NCBI RefSeq assembly: GCF_000403355.2
Contig: NZ_KE159646.1
Span: 1,206,258 to 1,270,257 of the forward strand
From: Adlercreutzia caecimuris B7
GTDB taxonomy: Bacteria > Actinomycetota > Coriobacteriia > Coriobacteriales > Eggerthellaceae
DNA: 64,000 bases
Direction of reading: 5' to 3'
In this document: positions 21,163-29,255 of the stretch, one piece after another
How the letters are laid out: every line of letters begins with the position of its first letter
Position numbering within the stretch: position 1 is the stretch's first letter
Program-made: the position numbers and the translations under genes
The notes under the pieces: generated by a model
Told to the model about the DNA's origin: nothing
What the model saw: only the letters and a program-made list of their open reading frames with translations
Databases searched by the model: none

Positions 21163-21584
21163 TATTGCTGCCCCTCCGTTTCACGAGTGACGATCTTGCA
21201 CTTGATGGGCAGCTTGTTGATGGCCAGACGCAGAGCCTCGCGGGCGGTCTCATCGTCCACACCGGCGATCTCGAACATGATGCGGCCCGGCTTCACAACG
21301 GCGACCCAGCCCTCGGGGTTGCCCTTGCCGGAACCCATGCGGGTCTCGGCGGGCTTGGAGGTGATCGGCTTGTCGGGGAAGATGGTGATCCACACCTTGC
21401 CGCCACGCTTCATGTGGCGGGTCATGGCGATACGAGCAGCCTCGATCTGACGGTTGGTAATCCAGTGGGCCTCCAGAGCCTGGATGCCGTACTCACCGTG
21501 GTTCAGGCGCGTGCCACCCTTGGCCTTGCCCTTCATGGAACCACGCTGCACCTTGCGGTGCTTGACGCGCTTAGGTACGAGCAT
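21162..21584 (-). CDS. rplP: 50S ribosomal protein L16
   Basis: Predicted 140 residues starting [19 protein letters not shown], with [18 protein letters not shown] intact. L16 organises the A-site tRNA elbow region. Its ATG directly follows the rpsC stop codon without spacer. The length and motifs are normal. Confidence 0.97.
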   Translation of the reverse strand: MLVPKRVKHRKVQRGSMKGKAKGGTRLNHGEYGIQALEAHWITNRQIEAARIAMTRHMKRGGKVWITIFPDKPITSKPAETRMGSGKGNPEGWVAVVKPGRIMFEIAGVDDETAREALRLAINKLPIKCKIVTRETEGQQ

Positions 21585-22298
21585 TTACTTGTCACCCCTC
21601 TCGCGGCGATCGTTACGACGGGAACGGTTGGGGCGCGAAGAGCCCTCGAGCGCGGGCTGGGGAGCCTTCTGGCCCGGCAGCACCTCGCCGTGGTACACCC
21701 ACACCTGCACGCCGATGGAGCCCATGGTGGTGGCGGCGGTGGCGAAGCCGTAGTCGATCTTCGCGCGGAGGGTGTGCAGCGGCACGCGACCCTCGCGGTA
21801 CCACTCGCGGCGGCTCATCTCGGCACCGCCCAGACGGCCGGAGCACTGGATGCGGATACCCTTGGCGCCGGACTTCATGGCGGACTGCACGGCCTTACGC
21901 ATGGCGCGGCGGAAGGCCACGCGGCCCTCGAGCTGCTCGGCCACGGACTGGGCGATGAGCTCGGCGTCCAGCTCGGGGCGCTTCACCTCGATGACGTCGA
22001 TGGACACGGGGCCATTGGCGACCTTCTCCAGGTCCTTGCGCAGGGCATCGATCTCGGCGCCCTTCTTGCCGATGACCACGCCGGGACGGGCGGTGGTGAT
22101 GGCGACCTTGATCTTGTCGCCGGCACGCTCGATCTCCACCTTGGAGACGGAGGCGCGGGCGAGACGCGCATCGAGGAACTTGCGGATGGCAATGTCGTTC
22201 TCAAGCGTGGCGGCGTAGTCCTTGCCGGCGTACCAGCGGCTGCGCCAATCCTCGGTAATACCGAGGCGGAATCCGGTAGGGCTTACTTTCTGACCCAT
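21585..22298 (-). CDS. rpsC: 30S ribosomal protein S3
   Basis: Predicted 237 residues: [20 protein letters not shown] at the start, a KH domain with [10 protein letters not shown], the C-terminal S3 domain, and a basic tail ([17 protein letters not shown]). S3 forms part of the mRNA entry helicase site. Only four bases separate it from rplV. The long Arg/Asn-rich tail is a lineage feature. Confidence 0.97.
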   Translation of the reverse strand: MGQKVSPTGFRLGITEDWRSRWYAGKDYAATLENDIAIRKFLDARLARASVSKVEIERAGDKIKVAITTARPGVVIGKKGAEIDALRKDLEKVANGPVSIDVIEVKRPELDAELIAQSVAEQLEGRVAFRRAMRKAVQSAMKSGAKGIRIQCSGRLGGAEMSRREWYREGRVPLHTLRAKIDYGFATAATTMGSIGVQVWVYHGEVLPGQKAPQPALEGSSRPNRSRRNDRRERGDK

Positions 22299-22302
22299 TA
22301 CC

Positions 22303-22644
22303 TTATGCCTCCTCTCGGGGTGCGACGACGATGGTGATGTGGCACGTGCGCTTGTTGATGCGCGACGCGGAGCCCTTGGCGCGGGGACGAATGCGCTTCA
22401 GGGTGGGGCCCTCGTCGACGAACGCGGTCTTCACGACCAGGTTGTCGCCGCGAAGGTGGTTGTTGTGCTCGGCGTTGGCGACTGCGGAGTTCAGCGTCTT
22501 GGCGACGTTCTCGGCGGCGGCGCGCTCGCAGAAGGCCAGGATCTCGCGGGCCTGGGTCACGGACTTACCGCGAACCAGGTCGACCACGGCACGGGCCTTG
22601 CGGGGAGCGATGCGGACGTAACGCGATACTGCTTTAGTTTCCAT
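22303..22644 (-). CDS. rplV: 50S ribosomal protein L22
   Basis: Predicted 113 residues starting [18 protein letters not shown], with the beta-hairpin region [18 protein letters not shown] that lines the exit tunnel and macrolide site. The start is placed at the ATG at 22644, with GGTGAGAAG upstream; a GTG four codons earlier lies inside that ribosome site. It follows rpsS by 19 bases. Confidence 0.97.
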   Translation of the reverse strand: METKAVSRYVRIAPRKARAVVDLVRGKSVTQAREILAFCERAAAENVAKTLNSAVANAEHNNHLRGDNLVVKTAFVDEGPTLKRIRPRAKGSASRINKRTCHITIVVAPREEA

Positions 22645-22663
22645 GTAACTTCTCACCTATGCC

Positions 22664-22936
22664 CTATCGCTTCTTCTTGTCGGCCGCGTGACCCTTGAAG
22701 GTGCGGGTCGGCGAGAACTCGCCCAGCTTGTGGCCAACCATAGACTCGGTAATGTAGACCGGCACGTGCTTGCGGCCATCGTACACGGCGATGGTGTGAC
22801 CCACCATTTCCGGGAAGATGGTGCTGGCGCGGGACCAGGTCTTGATGACGTTCTTCTCGCCAGCCGCATTCATTGCCTCGATACGGGCAAGCAGGCGCGG
22901 CTCTACGAAAGGACCCTTTTTCAAACTTCTGCTCAC
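22664..22936 (-). CDS. rpsS: 30S ribosomal protein S19
   Basis: Predicted 90 residues starting [16 protein letters not shown], with the signature [17 protein letters not shown]19 sits in the 30S head and makes bridges to the 50S subunit. It lies 20 bases after rplB and is of normal length. Confidence 0.97.
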   Translation of the reverse strand: MSRSLKKGPFVEPRLLARIEAMNAAGEKNVIKTWSRASTIFPEMVGHTIAVYDGRKHVPVYITESMVGHKLGEFSPTRTFKGHAADKKKR

Positions 22937-22956
22937 TTAAGACTCCTTCTATTCCG

Positions 22957-23787
<831 letters not shown>

Positions 23788-24016
23788 AGTAACAACCTTT
23801 CTTGACTTCGGACCTCCCCCGCCGCCGGCTGGTAGGGCAACCTGCACCGGGATCCGTCCCTTACCTTGGATCTTCCGCTCGCGCGCCTCTCCGCACACCG
23901 GAAGCTCCCTTACCTGGTGGTCAGGCGATTGCCGATCGGCTCCGATGGAGGCTCGAAGTCGCGACGCCGTCTAACCACGCGCCCGGGTGTATCCATCGCT
24001 GGCCACACAGACGCAA
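23788..24016 (-). promoter_or_regulatory. Long 5' leader of the rplB operon
   Basis: About 230 bases from the predicted transcription start to the rplB GTG. It contains a repeated GGTAAGGGA (around 23905 and 23860) and several GC-rich stems. Leaders of ribosomal operons often carry feedback sites; in E. coli L4 acts on the S10 leader. Which protein would bind here is unknown. Confidence 0.45.
23975..23996 (-). promoter_or_regulatory. Element shared with the rpsL promoter region
   Basis: A 22-nt sequence (minus strand: ATGGATAC, one variable base, CCCGGG, one variable base, GCGTGG) matches 49945-49924 upstream of rpsL at 20 of 22 positions. Here it lies about 20-40 bases downstream of the predicted transcription start, and it is followed by a TTAGAC that resembles a degenerate -35. 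Confidence 0.6.
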
Positions 24017-24022
24017 AGATGC

Positions 24023-24051
24023 ATTATAGGCGTGGCGTATGGCGCATTCAA
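24023..24051 (-). promoter_or_regulatory. Promoter of the rplB-adk operon
   Basis: On the minus strand TTGAAT (24051-24046) and a perfect TATAAT (24028-24023) are spaced 17 bases apart. This is the best-scoring promoter in the window by eye and gives the split-off half of the S10 operon its own transcription. Confidence 0.8.
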
Positions 24052-24202
24052 GAAGTTTTTCGCTCGGCGGCGCTCCCCCACATTTCTGCCACATACGGGG
24101 AAGATAGGGAATAGCCGATGGCAAGCTCGCTTCAACTGGGAGATGCAAAACGGAGGCCCTCCCCCTTTGGTACGAACTTGCCAAGATTTTACGTGCACAG
24201 AG

Positions 24203-24290
24203 AAGCGCCCCTCGGAGCAGATGAGGCTGCGATCCGAAGGGCGCTTAAAAGGAAATGAAGGCGCGGTGGGGAGGGGGATCAGCGCGCCTT
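24203..24290 (-). terminator. Two hairpins after the fumarate-reductase FeS gene
   Basis: First, 24258-24290: AAGGCGCG pairs with CGCGCCTT around a purine-rich loop, followed on the minus strand by CATTTCCTTTT. Second, 24203-24246: a 14-bp stem (AAGCGCCC...) with a 16-base loop. Together they close the flavoprotein/FeS operon before the rplB promoter. The 24052-24202 stretch between them and the promoter shows no gene. Confidence 0.65.
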
Positions 24291-24297
24291 TCCGGAG

Positions 24298-24990
24298 TTA
24301 GTCCTGCTTCACGAAACCGCGCTCGGTGGCGGCGTCGCGCAGCTTCTGCCAGATGGTCAGATGGTCGATCTCCAGCTGGTTGCAGTGGGCCGTGCAATTG
24401 CCGCACATAGTGCAATCCCACAGACCGCCCTGCACCGCCTCAACGATACGGTCGGCCTGATCATAGGGATCGAAGTGGCGGAAGGCCACGGCCAGCATAT
24501 GCGAGGGGCCGATGTATTCGGGGCTCATGGCTCGAGCCGGGCAGCCGGCAGTGCACACTTGGCAGCGGGCGCAGTAGTTGATGCCGAACAGCTCGTCGGC
24601 GTCGTCCATGTTGTAGGTCTGAATGTCCTCCTCGGTTAGAGGGGCCACGCGCACGCGCTTGTAGGTCTCGGCGATGCGGGCCTGCACCTGGCTCTTGTCC
24701 ACGACCAGGTCCTTCACCACCGGCACGCCGGCGAGCGGCTCTACAGTATGGGCGCCGTCGGTCAGGGGCTCCACGCACGCGAGCACCGGCTCGCCGTCGA
24801 GCATCATCGCGCAGCGACCGCACATGCGTCCGCGGCAAGAGAAGTCGAAGGCCAGAGGCTCCTCGTTCTCGTGAATGTACACGAGTGCCTGCAACAGGGT
24901 CATGTACTCGTCGTCGTGGGGAACCTCGTAGGTGGCCTCATAGGGCGCGTTGTCCTTGGAGGGGTCATAGCGCTTAACAGTAATCTTCAT
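24298..24990 (-). CDS. Succinate dehydrogenase/fumarate reductase iron-sulfur subunit
   Basis: Predicted 230-residue SdhB/FrdB-type protein. The N-terminal [2Fe-2S] domain has CRGRMCGRC and a later Cys (ACVEP); the C-terminal domain has CARCQVCTAGCP and CTMCGNCTAHCNQ for two further clusters. It has no signal peptide. It lies 34 bases after the Tat-bearing flavoprotein gene and is surely its partner, so the complex may be exported with the FeS subunit carried along (inference). No cytochrome b anchor gene follows, unlike sdhCAB or frdCAB operons, so electron entry is unclear. Confidence 0.93.
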   Translation of the reverse strand: MKITVKRYDPSKDNAPYEATYEVPHDDEYMTLLQALVYIHENEEPLAFDFSCRGRMCGRCAMMLDGEPVLACVEPLTDGAHTVEPLAGVPVVKDLVVDKSQVQARIAETYKRVRVAPLTEEDIQTYNMDDADELFGINYCARCQVCTAGCPARAMSPEYIGPSHMLAVAFRHFDPYDQADRIVEAVQGGLWDCTMCGNCTAHCNQLEIDHLTIWQKLRDAATERGFVKQD

Positions 24991-25024
24991 TGTCTATCTC
25001 CTCGGAATCAAGAGCTCTCATCGA

Positions 25025-26872
25025 CTAGTAGGCGATCTTCTCGTAGGACAGGCTGCCGTCCTCGGCGCGGGTATAGGCCAGGGCGCACTTCCAGTTCGCG
25101 TCGTCGGGCTCGGGGAAGTCCGGACGGATGAACGCATCACGGCTCTCCTCGCGCGCAAGCGATGCCTCCACAGTCAGGCGCGCGATGTCGAGGAGATTCA
25201 CCACCTCGATGGCGTCCTTCCAGTCGGCGTTCTGAACGAGGCTGTCGTCGGCGCATGCCATACGGGGAAGATCCTCGGCCATGATGCGATCGAGCTCGGC
25301 CTTGACCGTCTCCAGAACATCGGCGGGCCGCACGGGGCGGCCGGCCTCGGCGCAAGCGTGCTGGATGTTGCGGCGTACCGTGATGGGGCGCAGCGGGTCG
25401 TCCACGGTGCGCGTCCGCAGATCCTCGAGGCGAGCGATCTCGGCCGCCACCCCCTCGTAGGTCACGGAGGCGGGCTCTTCGTAGGTCGCCAGATACTCGA
25501 GCGCCTTCTTCATAGCGTAGCGCCCCATTCGGCGATTGGTGATGTTCATCATGCCGCCCTCGCTGCCAGCGTTAGCGCGAACGCAGAATAGGCCCTCGGC
25601 GTCGACGCACATGGCATTGTCGTCGGTAATGGGCTCGCCGCCATGCTCGTACATCTCCGGCACCACCTCGGTCGGCTGGGCGGTGAAGTCATAGCCGAAT
25701 TTCTCCTTCAGCAGCTGGGCGTTGCGCTGGTACATCCAGCGCATGGTAGCAAGGGATTCCTCTTTGCAGTCCAGATACACGCCACCGCTCTCACTGCCCT
25801 TGCCGGCACGCACCACCACGTCGACCGCCTGCATGACACCCGACTGGGTGGCAAGGTACTCTTTCTCAGCAATCTCGGGGTAATCCTTGAGGTACGTTCC
25901 CTCGGAGTCCATGAGGTCGCCCGAATGCACGCTGTCGGCACCGACCATGGAGCCTTCGGAAGCCGCGAAGCTGCGCGGGAAGGCGCCCATCATGTCATAG
26001 CTGCCGAACTCGGCGTTGGCGATCTTGCCGCCGTGGCGCAAAAGGGCCATTTCCACGTCGGCCGTGTTGTCGCACACGTTGTTCGTGGTGGGCGAGGTGG
26101 AGTTCCAGCCGTAGAACTGCGTACAGCCGCCCGTGGCCGTCAGCGTCACCTTGGCGCGGTAGACGCGATACTCACCAGTGGGAATATGAAGGCCCACCGC
26201 GCCCAGGCAGCGGCCGCCCTCGATAATGAGGTCGGTGATCATGGTACGATCATGCACCGTGATGTAGTCCTTGGCACGGAAGTGGTCGGACCAATGGCGC
26301 GTCATCGAGTGCTCGAAGCCACGCGTCGTCGGAAAGTCATAGATGTAGAAGGGCGTACCGTCCTCGTTGCGCGCCGAGAGGATCTCGCCCCAGTTGGCGC
26401 AGACCACGTCAGGGTTCAGCTCGACCTCGTTCTGAACGCCAGTCTTGCGGTAGAGGCTCTCGTTGCGAATCTTGGTGGCAACGGGCACCTCCTCTTCGGT
26501 TTCATAGAAGGCCCCAGGTACCCACGTGTTCATGATGTCGAAGTTCATACCGAACGCGCCGCCGAAGCCGTAGGGAGCTTTGTCGATCACCAGCATGTTC
26601 TGACCGGCCTTACATGCCTCCTGCATCGCAAAGCTGGCGCCATAGCCTGCACCGATGACAAGAATGTCGGTGTCGAACACCGCGTAAGGCACCGCCGCGT
26701 CCACCGTCTCGTTCTCGCCGCCGGTAGCCGCCATGTCGGTCTGGCTCTGAGGCGCACAACCGGCGAGCATGCCACCGGTAAGGGCCGCAGCGCCGGCGGT
26801 CAGGCCGCCCAGCTTGAAGAACGAACGTCGATCGATGCTGCGCATCTCCTTCTCTCCTTGCGTCTTCCCCAT
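25025..26872 (-). CDS. Tat-exported FAD-binding fumarate reductase/succinate dehydrogenase-like flavoprotein
   Basis: Predicted 615 residues from the ATG at 26872 (AAAGGAG eight bases upstream); an ATG nine codons later (MRSIDRRSFFKLGG) has an equally spaced AAGGAG and is a real alternative. The signal has DRRSFFK and a LAGC lipobox. The FAD fold begins ILVIGAGYGASFAMQEACKA. A C-terminal helical domain of the SdhA/AprA type (arginine-rich, with NADWKDAIEVVNLLDIARLT) is present. It makes a two-subunit oxidoreductase with the FeS protein. Eggerthellaceae carry many such enzymes for electron acceptors beyond fumarate; this substrate is unknown. Confidence 0.88.
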   Translation of the reverse strand: MGKTQGEKEMRSIDRRSFFKLGGLTAGAAALTGGMLAGCAPQSQTDMAATGGENETVDAAVPYAVFDTDILVIGAGYGASFAMQEACKAGQNMLVIDKAPYGFGGAFGMNFDIMNTWVPGAFYETEEEVPVATKIRNESLYRKTGVQNEVELNPDVVCANWGEILSARNEDGTPFYIYDFPTTRGFEHSMTRHWSDHFRAKDYITVHDRTMITDLIIEGGRCLGAVGLHIPTGEYRVYRAKVTLTATGGCTQFYGWNSTSPTTNNVCDNTADVEMALLRHGGKIANAEFGSYDMMGAFPRSFAASEGSMVGADSVHSGDLMDSEGTYLKDYPEIAEKEYLATQSGVMQAVDVVVRAGKGSESGGVYLDCKEESLATMRWMYQRNAQLLKEKFGYDFTAQPTEVVPEMYEHGGEPITDDNAMCVDAEGLFCVRANAGSEGGMMNITNRRMGRYAMKKALEYLATYEEPASVTYEGVAAEIARLEDLRTRTVDDPLRPITVRRNIQHACAEAGRPVRPADVLETVKAELDRIMAEDLPRMACADDSLVQNADWKDAIEVVNLLDIARLTVEASLAREESRDAFIRPDFPEPDDANWKCALAYTRAEDGSLSYEKIAY

Positions 26873-26965
26873 CCCTTTTTCTCCTTTCAAGTCGGGATCA
26901 GACAGACGGAAAGATTACACAGACCGCCAAAGGGCGGCAAAGGTTGCATCGATGGATCAATTGTT

Positions 26966-26989
26966 GACGCCATCGTGCACGATGGCGTC
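26966..26989. promoter_or_regulatory. Perfect 24-bp palindrome between flavoprotein operon and regulator gene
   Basis: The arms GACGCCATCG and CGATGGCGTC flank TGCA, giving 24 bases of perfect dyad symmetry, about 95 bases from either start codon. A second inverted repeat (TTTGGAA-N5-TTCCAAA, 27008-27026) lies closer to the regulator. Both are probable binding sites of the adjacent MarR-type regulator, which often controls its divergent neighbour. Confidence 0.6.
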
Positions 26990-27078
26990 CATAGCGACCA
27001 TTGCGCATTTGGAATATCTTTCCAAAGGGAGGGCAGCGAGCGTAAGATGGGCGCAACCCGAAGACAGGAGGGGTCTTA

Positions 27079-27952
27079 ATGGGTACATCGTTAAATTCGT
27101 GGGAGCTGGCCACCGAGACCGCGCTCATATTCGATCAATGGATGAGAGCTATCGCCGCGTCGTTGCGCGATGAAGGCGCCGGAAGCATCAACCAGTTCTG
27201 GATACTGCTCCTCGCCAGCGAGCGCCCCCCGAATACCCGTGGGCGCTGCCGCCGATGTGCTGGAGCTGAACTACACCACTACCGCCGAATGCGCTGCCCA
27301 GCTGGCGCAAGCGGGCACCATCGCGAAAACGACCTCGGAGGACGATGGCCGCCGCAGCCTCATCTCTCTCACCGCGACAGGCACGCAGCGCATAGCGGCA
27401 TTCGATCAGAGCCTCATGGGCATAGCCAAAATAGCGCTGGATCCTCTTGAGGGCGAGGGACGCATTCGGGCCATGCACCTGCTCTTCAGCGCCTGCAAGC
27501 GCCGCGACAAGAAACGAATGATGGGCAACCTCGTGCGCGGCGATAGCACGTTCATTATGACCTGCCAACAGATATCCATCGAATTCGGGCGGCTGTGCAA
27601 ACGTCAAGGCGTCAGCTCGATTCAGGCTCATGCCCTCGTGCATGTCGCGCAGCGGGAGTCGATTTCCGCCAAGGAGCTGCGAGGGCACTTGTGCCTCGAC
27701 GCACCGACGCTCTCACGCACCCTGACCGCCCTTGCCGATCGCGGCCTCATCTCGCGCCAAGCCGGAGCGAGCAGACGCGAGGTGGAGGCAACACCCACGG
27801 CCATCGGCCTGCAATACGCCTCCCTCATTGCAGAAGAGACCGATGCGCTGCTCGCCAACCTGTTCGGCGACGACTACGGCAGCCCGGCGCACCTCCAGAC
27901 CGTGGCCGCCCTGCGCACGTCGCTGGAGGCACGCACGGGGCAGTCTGCCTAG
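27079..27952 (+). pseudogene. Tandem MarR-type regulator interrupted by a frameshift at a C6 tract
   Basis: The frame starting at 27079 (AGGAGGGG upstream) gives an N-terminal winged-helix region (MGTSLNSWELATETALIFDQ...). It shifts at six cytosines (27225-27230) into the frame that continues to 27952. Removing one C joins the two parts into a protein of about 290 residues with two MarR-like domains; the second has ISAKELRGHLCLDAPTLSRT and LTALADRGLISR. It may be a dead gene, a phase-variable one or a sequencing error. Divergent from the fumarate-reductase-like operon, it is the obvious candidate regulator. Its last codons lie in a 100-bp repeat that recurs at the end of the Abi gene. Confidence 0.7.
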
Positions 27953-28010
27953 CGGCCTTTGAGGATGCCGCCTTTGCGGCCGTTGGCCTTCGGAGGCCTG
28001 CCGGAGCGCT
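27911..28010. repeat. Direct repeat, copy 1 (marR end plus remnant of ygiQ 3' end)
   Basis: One hundred bases match 29156-29255 at 85 positions without gaps. The first 42 bases encode the regulator's C-terminus (RTSLEAR...Q-A-stop). The remainder, read on the minus strand, encodes GRPPKANGRKGGILKGR-stop, almost the C-terminus of YgiQ, but without the rest of that gene. The gap 27953-28231 thus holds a ygiQ remnant and then the Abi promoter. Confidence 0.8.
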
Positions 28011-28114
28011 GCGCTGTAGGGCGGGTACGGTCGGGTCTGCGGGCGGGACGGCCGCGGTCGGGCCTGCAGGCAGCGCGATAAGTGCTGTCTCGGCAAGAAA
28101 ATGCGCTCCGGCGG

Positions 28115-28144
28115 TTGACTGAGCGGCGCCGTTGCTGATAAAGT
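28115..28144 (+). promoter_or_regulatory. Candidate promoter of the Abi gene
   Basis: TTGACT (28115-28120) and TAAAGT (28139-28144) with an 18-base spacer, about 90 bases before the ATG. It lies inside the segment bounded by the 100-bp repeats, so the Abi gene carries its own promoter. Confidence 0.45.
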
Positions 28145-28231
28145 TAGCGGCGTGAAGAGACTTGGCGACGGTACGTCCGGCCAAGTTCGCAGAGGCCGCC
28201 GCAAGGCGGTCTCTTGCGTTCTGGAGGGAGC

Positions 28232-29197
28232 ATGATGGACAAGCCGTTTCGTACCATTGAGGAGCAGATCGCCATCCTCAACTCGCGTGGCGTCGCCACC
28301 GACAAGTCAACGCCGGAAGTGCTCGCCCGCGAGGGATATTACTCGGTAGTCAACGGCTACAAAGATCTCTACCTCGATCCTGCGGCAACCAAAGCCGCCG
28401 GCGAAGATGTGTTTCGCAAAGGTACAACCTTCCAAGACATCTGTCGGCTCTTTCGATTCGATCGAGCGTTGCGCCAAACATTCTTCAGATACTTTGCCAT
28501 CGCCGAGGCAGCTCTCAAATCCCTTTGCGCCTATCACTTTGCGGAAGCGCACCAAGACGAGCCCGAGCCTTACCTTAACGCCACGAACTACGATGAATGC
28601 CAGCGCACCTATGTCGATTGGCTCATCAGCGATTTCGAGTCAGCACTTGCGAGAAACCCCCGCAAAAAACCGCAGCCCAAAGCCTATCTGGAGCATTATC
28701 TGAAAAACCACGATGAGGTGCCCCTCTGGGTATTGCTGCGCTATATGACCCTCGGGCAAGCATTCAAGTTCTACTGCTACCAAACCGAGTCTATGCGCAA
28801 TAAGATCGCCAAAGGCTTCGCCGTTCTCTACGAGCTGTCCTACGGAGAGAAAATCAACGTCTCACCGCGCAGATTGACACAAGCCTATGACCACATAAAA
28901 GACTTCCGCAATATCTGCGCCCACGAAGAACGCTTGTATTGCGCGCGAGTATCACCGGGACACGACATCTCCGTCGTCGATGCGCTGTCCGACCTTCAAC
29001 TCGTGCTGCCGAAAAATGAGGCGGCACAGCTCACAAACGACATACTCGATCTTCTCGCCAGTATCGGAGAGGACATGAGGGAAGCAGATTTTTCCAGGCT
29101 CGTAACGAGTATGGGAGCCGAACACCTCCCTGGGCTGAAAGAGCGCCGAAATGTTCCGCGCACGTCGCTTGAAGCTCGCGTGGCGCAACCTGCCTAG
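28232..29197 (+). CDS. Abi-family (Abi_2/AbiD/F-like) protein with HEPN-type RNase motif
   Basis: Predicted 321 residues beginning MMDKPFRTIEEQIAILNSRG, the opening typical of Abi_2 proteins. All-helical, with RFDRALRQTFFRYFAIAE near residue 75 and DFRNICAHEERLY near residue 235. The RNxxAH (R-x4-H) motif is the catalytic signature of HEPN RNases found in abortive-infection and toxin systems. GGAGGG precedes the start; the second ATG, 28235, is equally possible. No antitoxin gene is adjacent. The base composition is less GC-rich than its neighbours, and the gene lies between 100-bp direct repeats, both signs of recent insertion. Its stop overlaps the convergent ygiQ stop. Confidence 0.8.
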   Translation: MMDKPFRTIEEQIAILNSRGVATDKSTPEVLAREGYYSVVNGYKDLYLDPAATKAAGEDVFRKGTTFQDICRLFRFDRALRQTFFRYFAIAEAALKSLCAYHFAEAHQDEPEPYLNATNYDECQRTYVDWLISDFESALARNPRKKPQPKAYLEHYLKNHDEVPLWVLLRYMTLGQAFKFYCYQTESMRNKIAKGFAVLYELSYGEKINVSPRRLTQAYDHIKDFRNICAHEERLYCARVSPGHDISVVDALSDLQLVLPKNEAAQLTNDILDLLASIGEDMREADFSRLVTSMGAEHLPGLKERRNVPRTSLEARVAQPA

Positions 29198-29255
29198 CGG
29201 CCCTTGCGGATGCCGCCCTTGCGGCCGTTGGCCTTCGGAGGCTTGCCGGCCCGCT
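29156..29255. repeat. Direct repeat, copy 2 (Abi gene end plus intact ygiQ 3' end)
   Basis: It matches 27911-28010 at 85 of 100 positions. The left part encodes the Abi protein's last residues (RTSLEAR...Q-A-stop, the same ending as the MarR-type regulator). The right part is the true ygiQ C-terminus. The pair brackets the Abi gene over 1245 bases. Confidence 0.8.
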
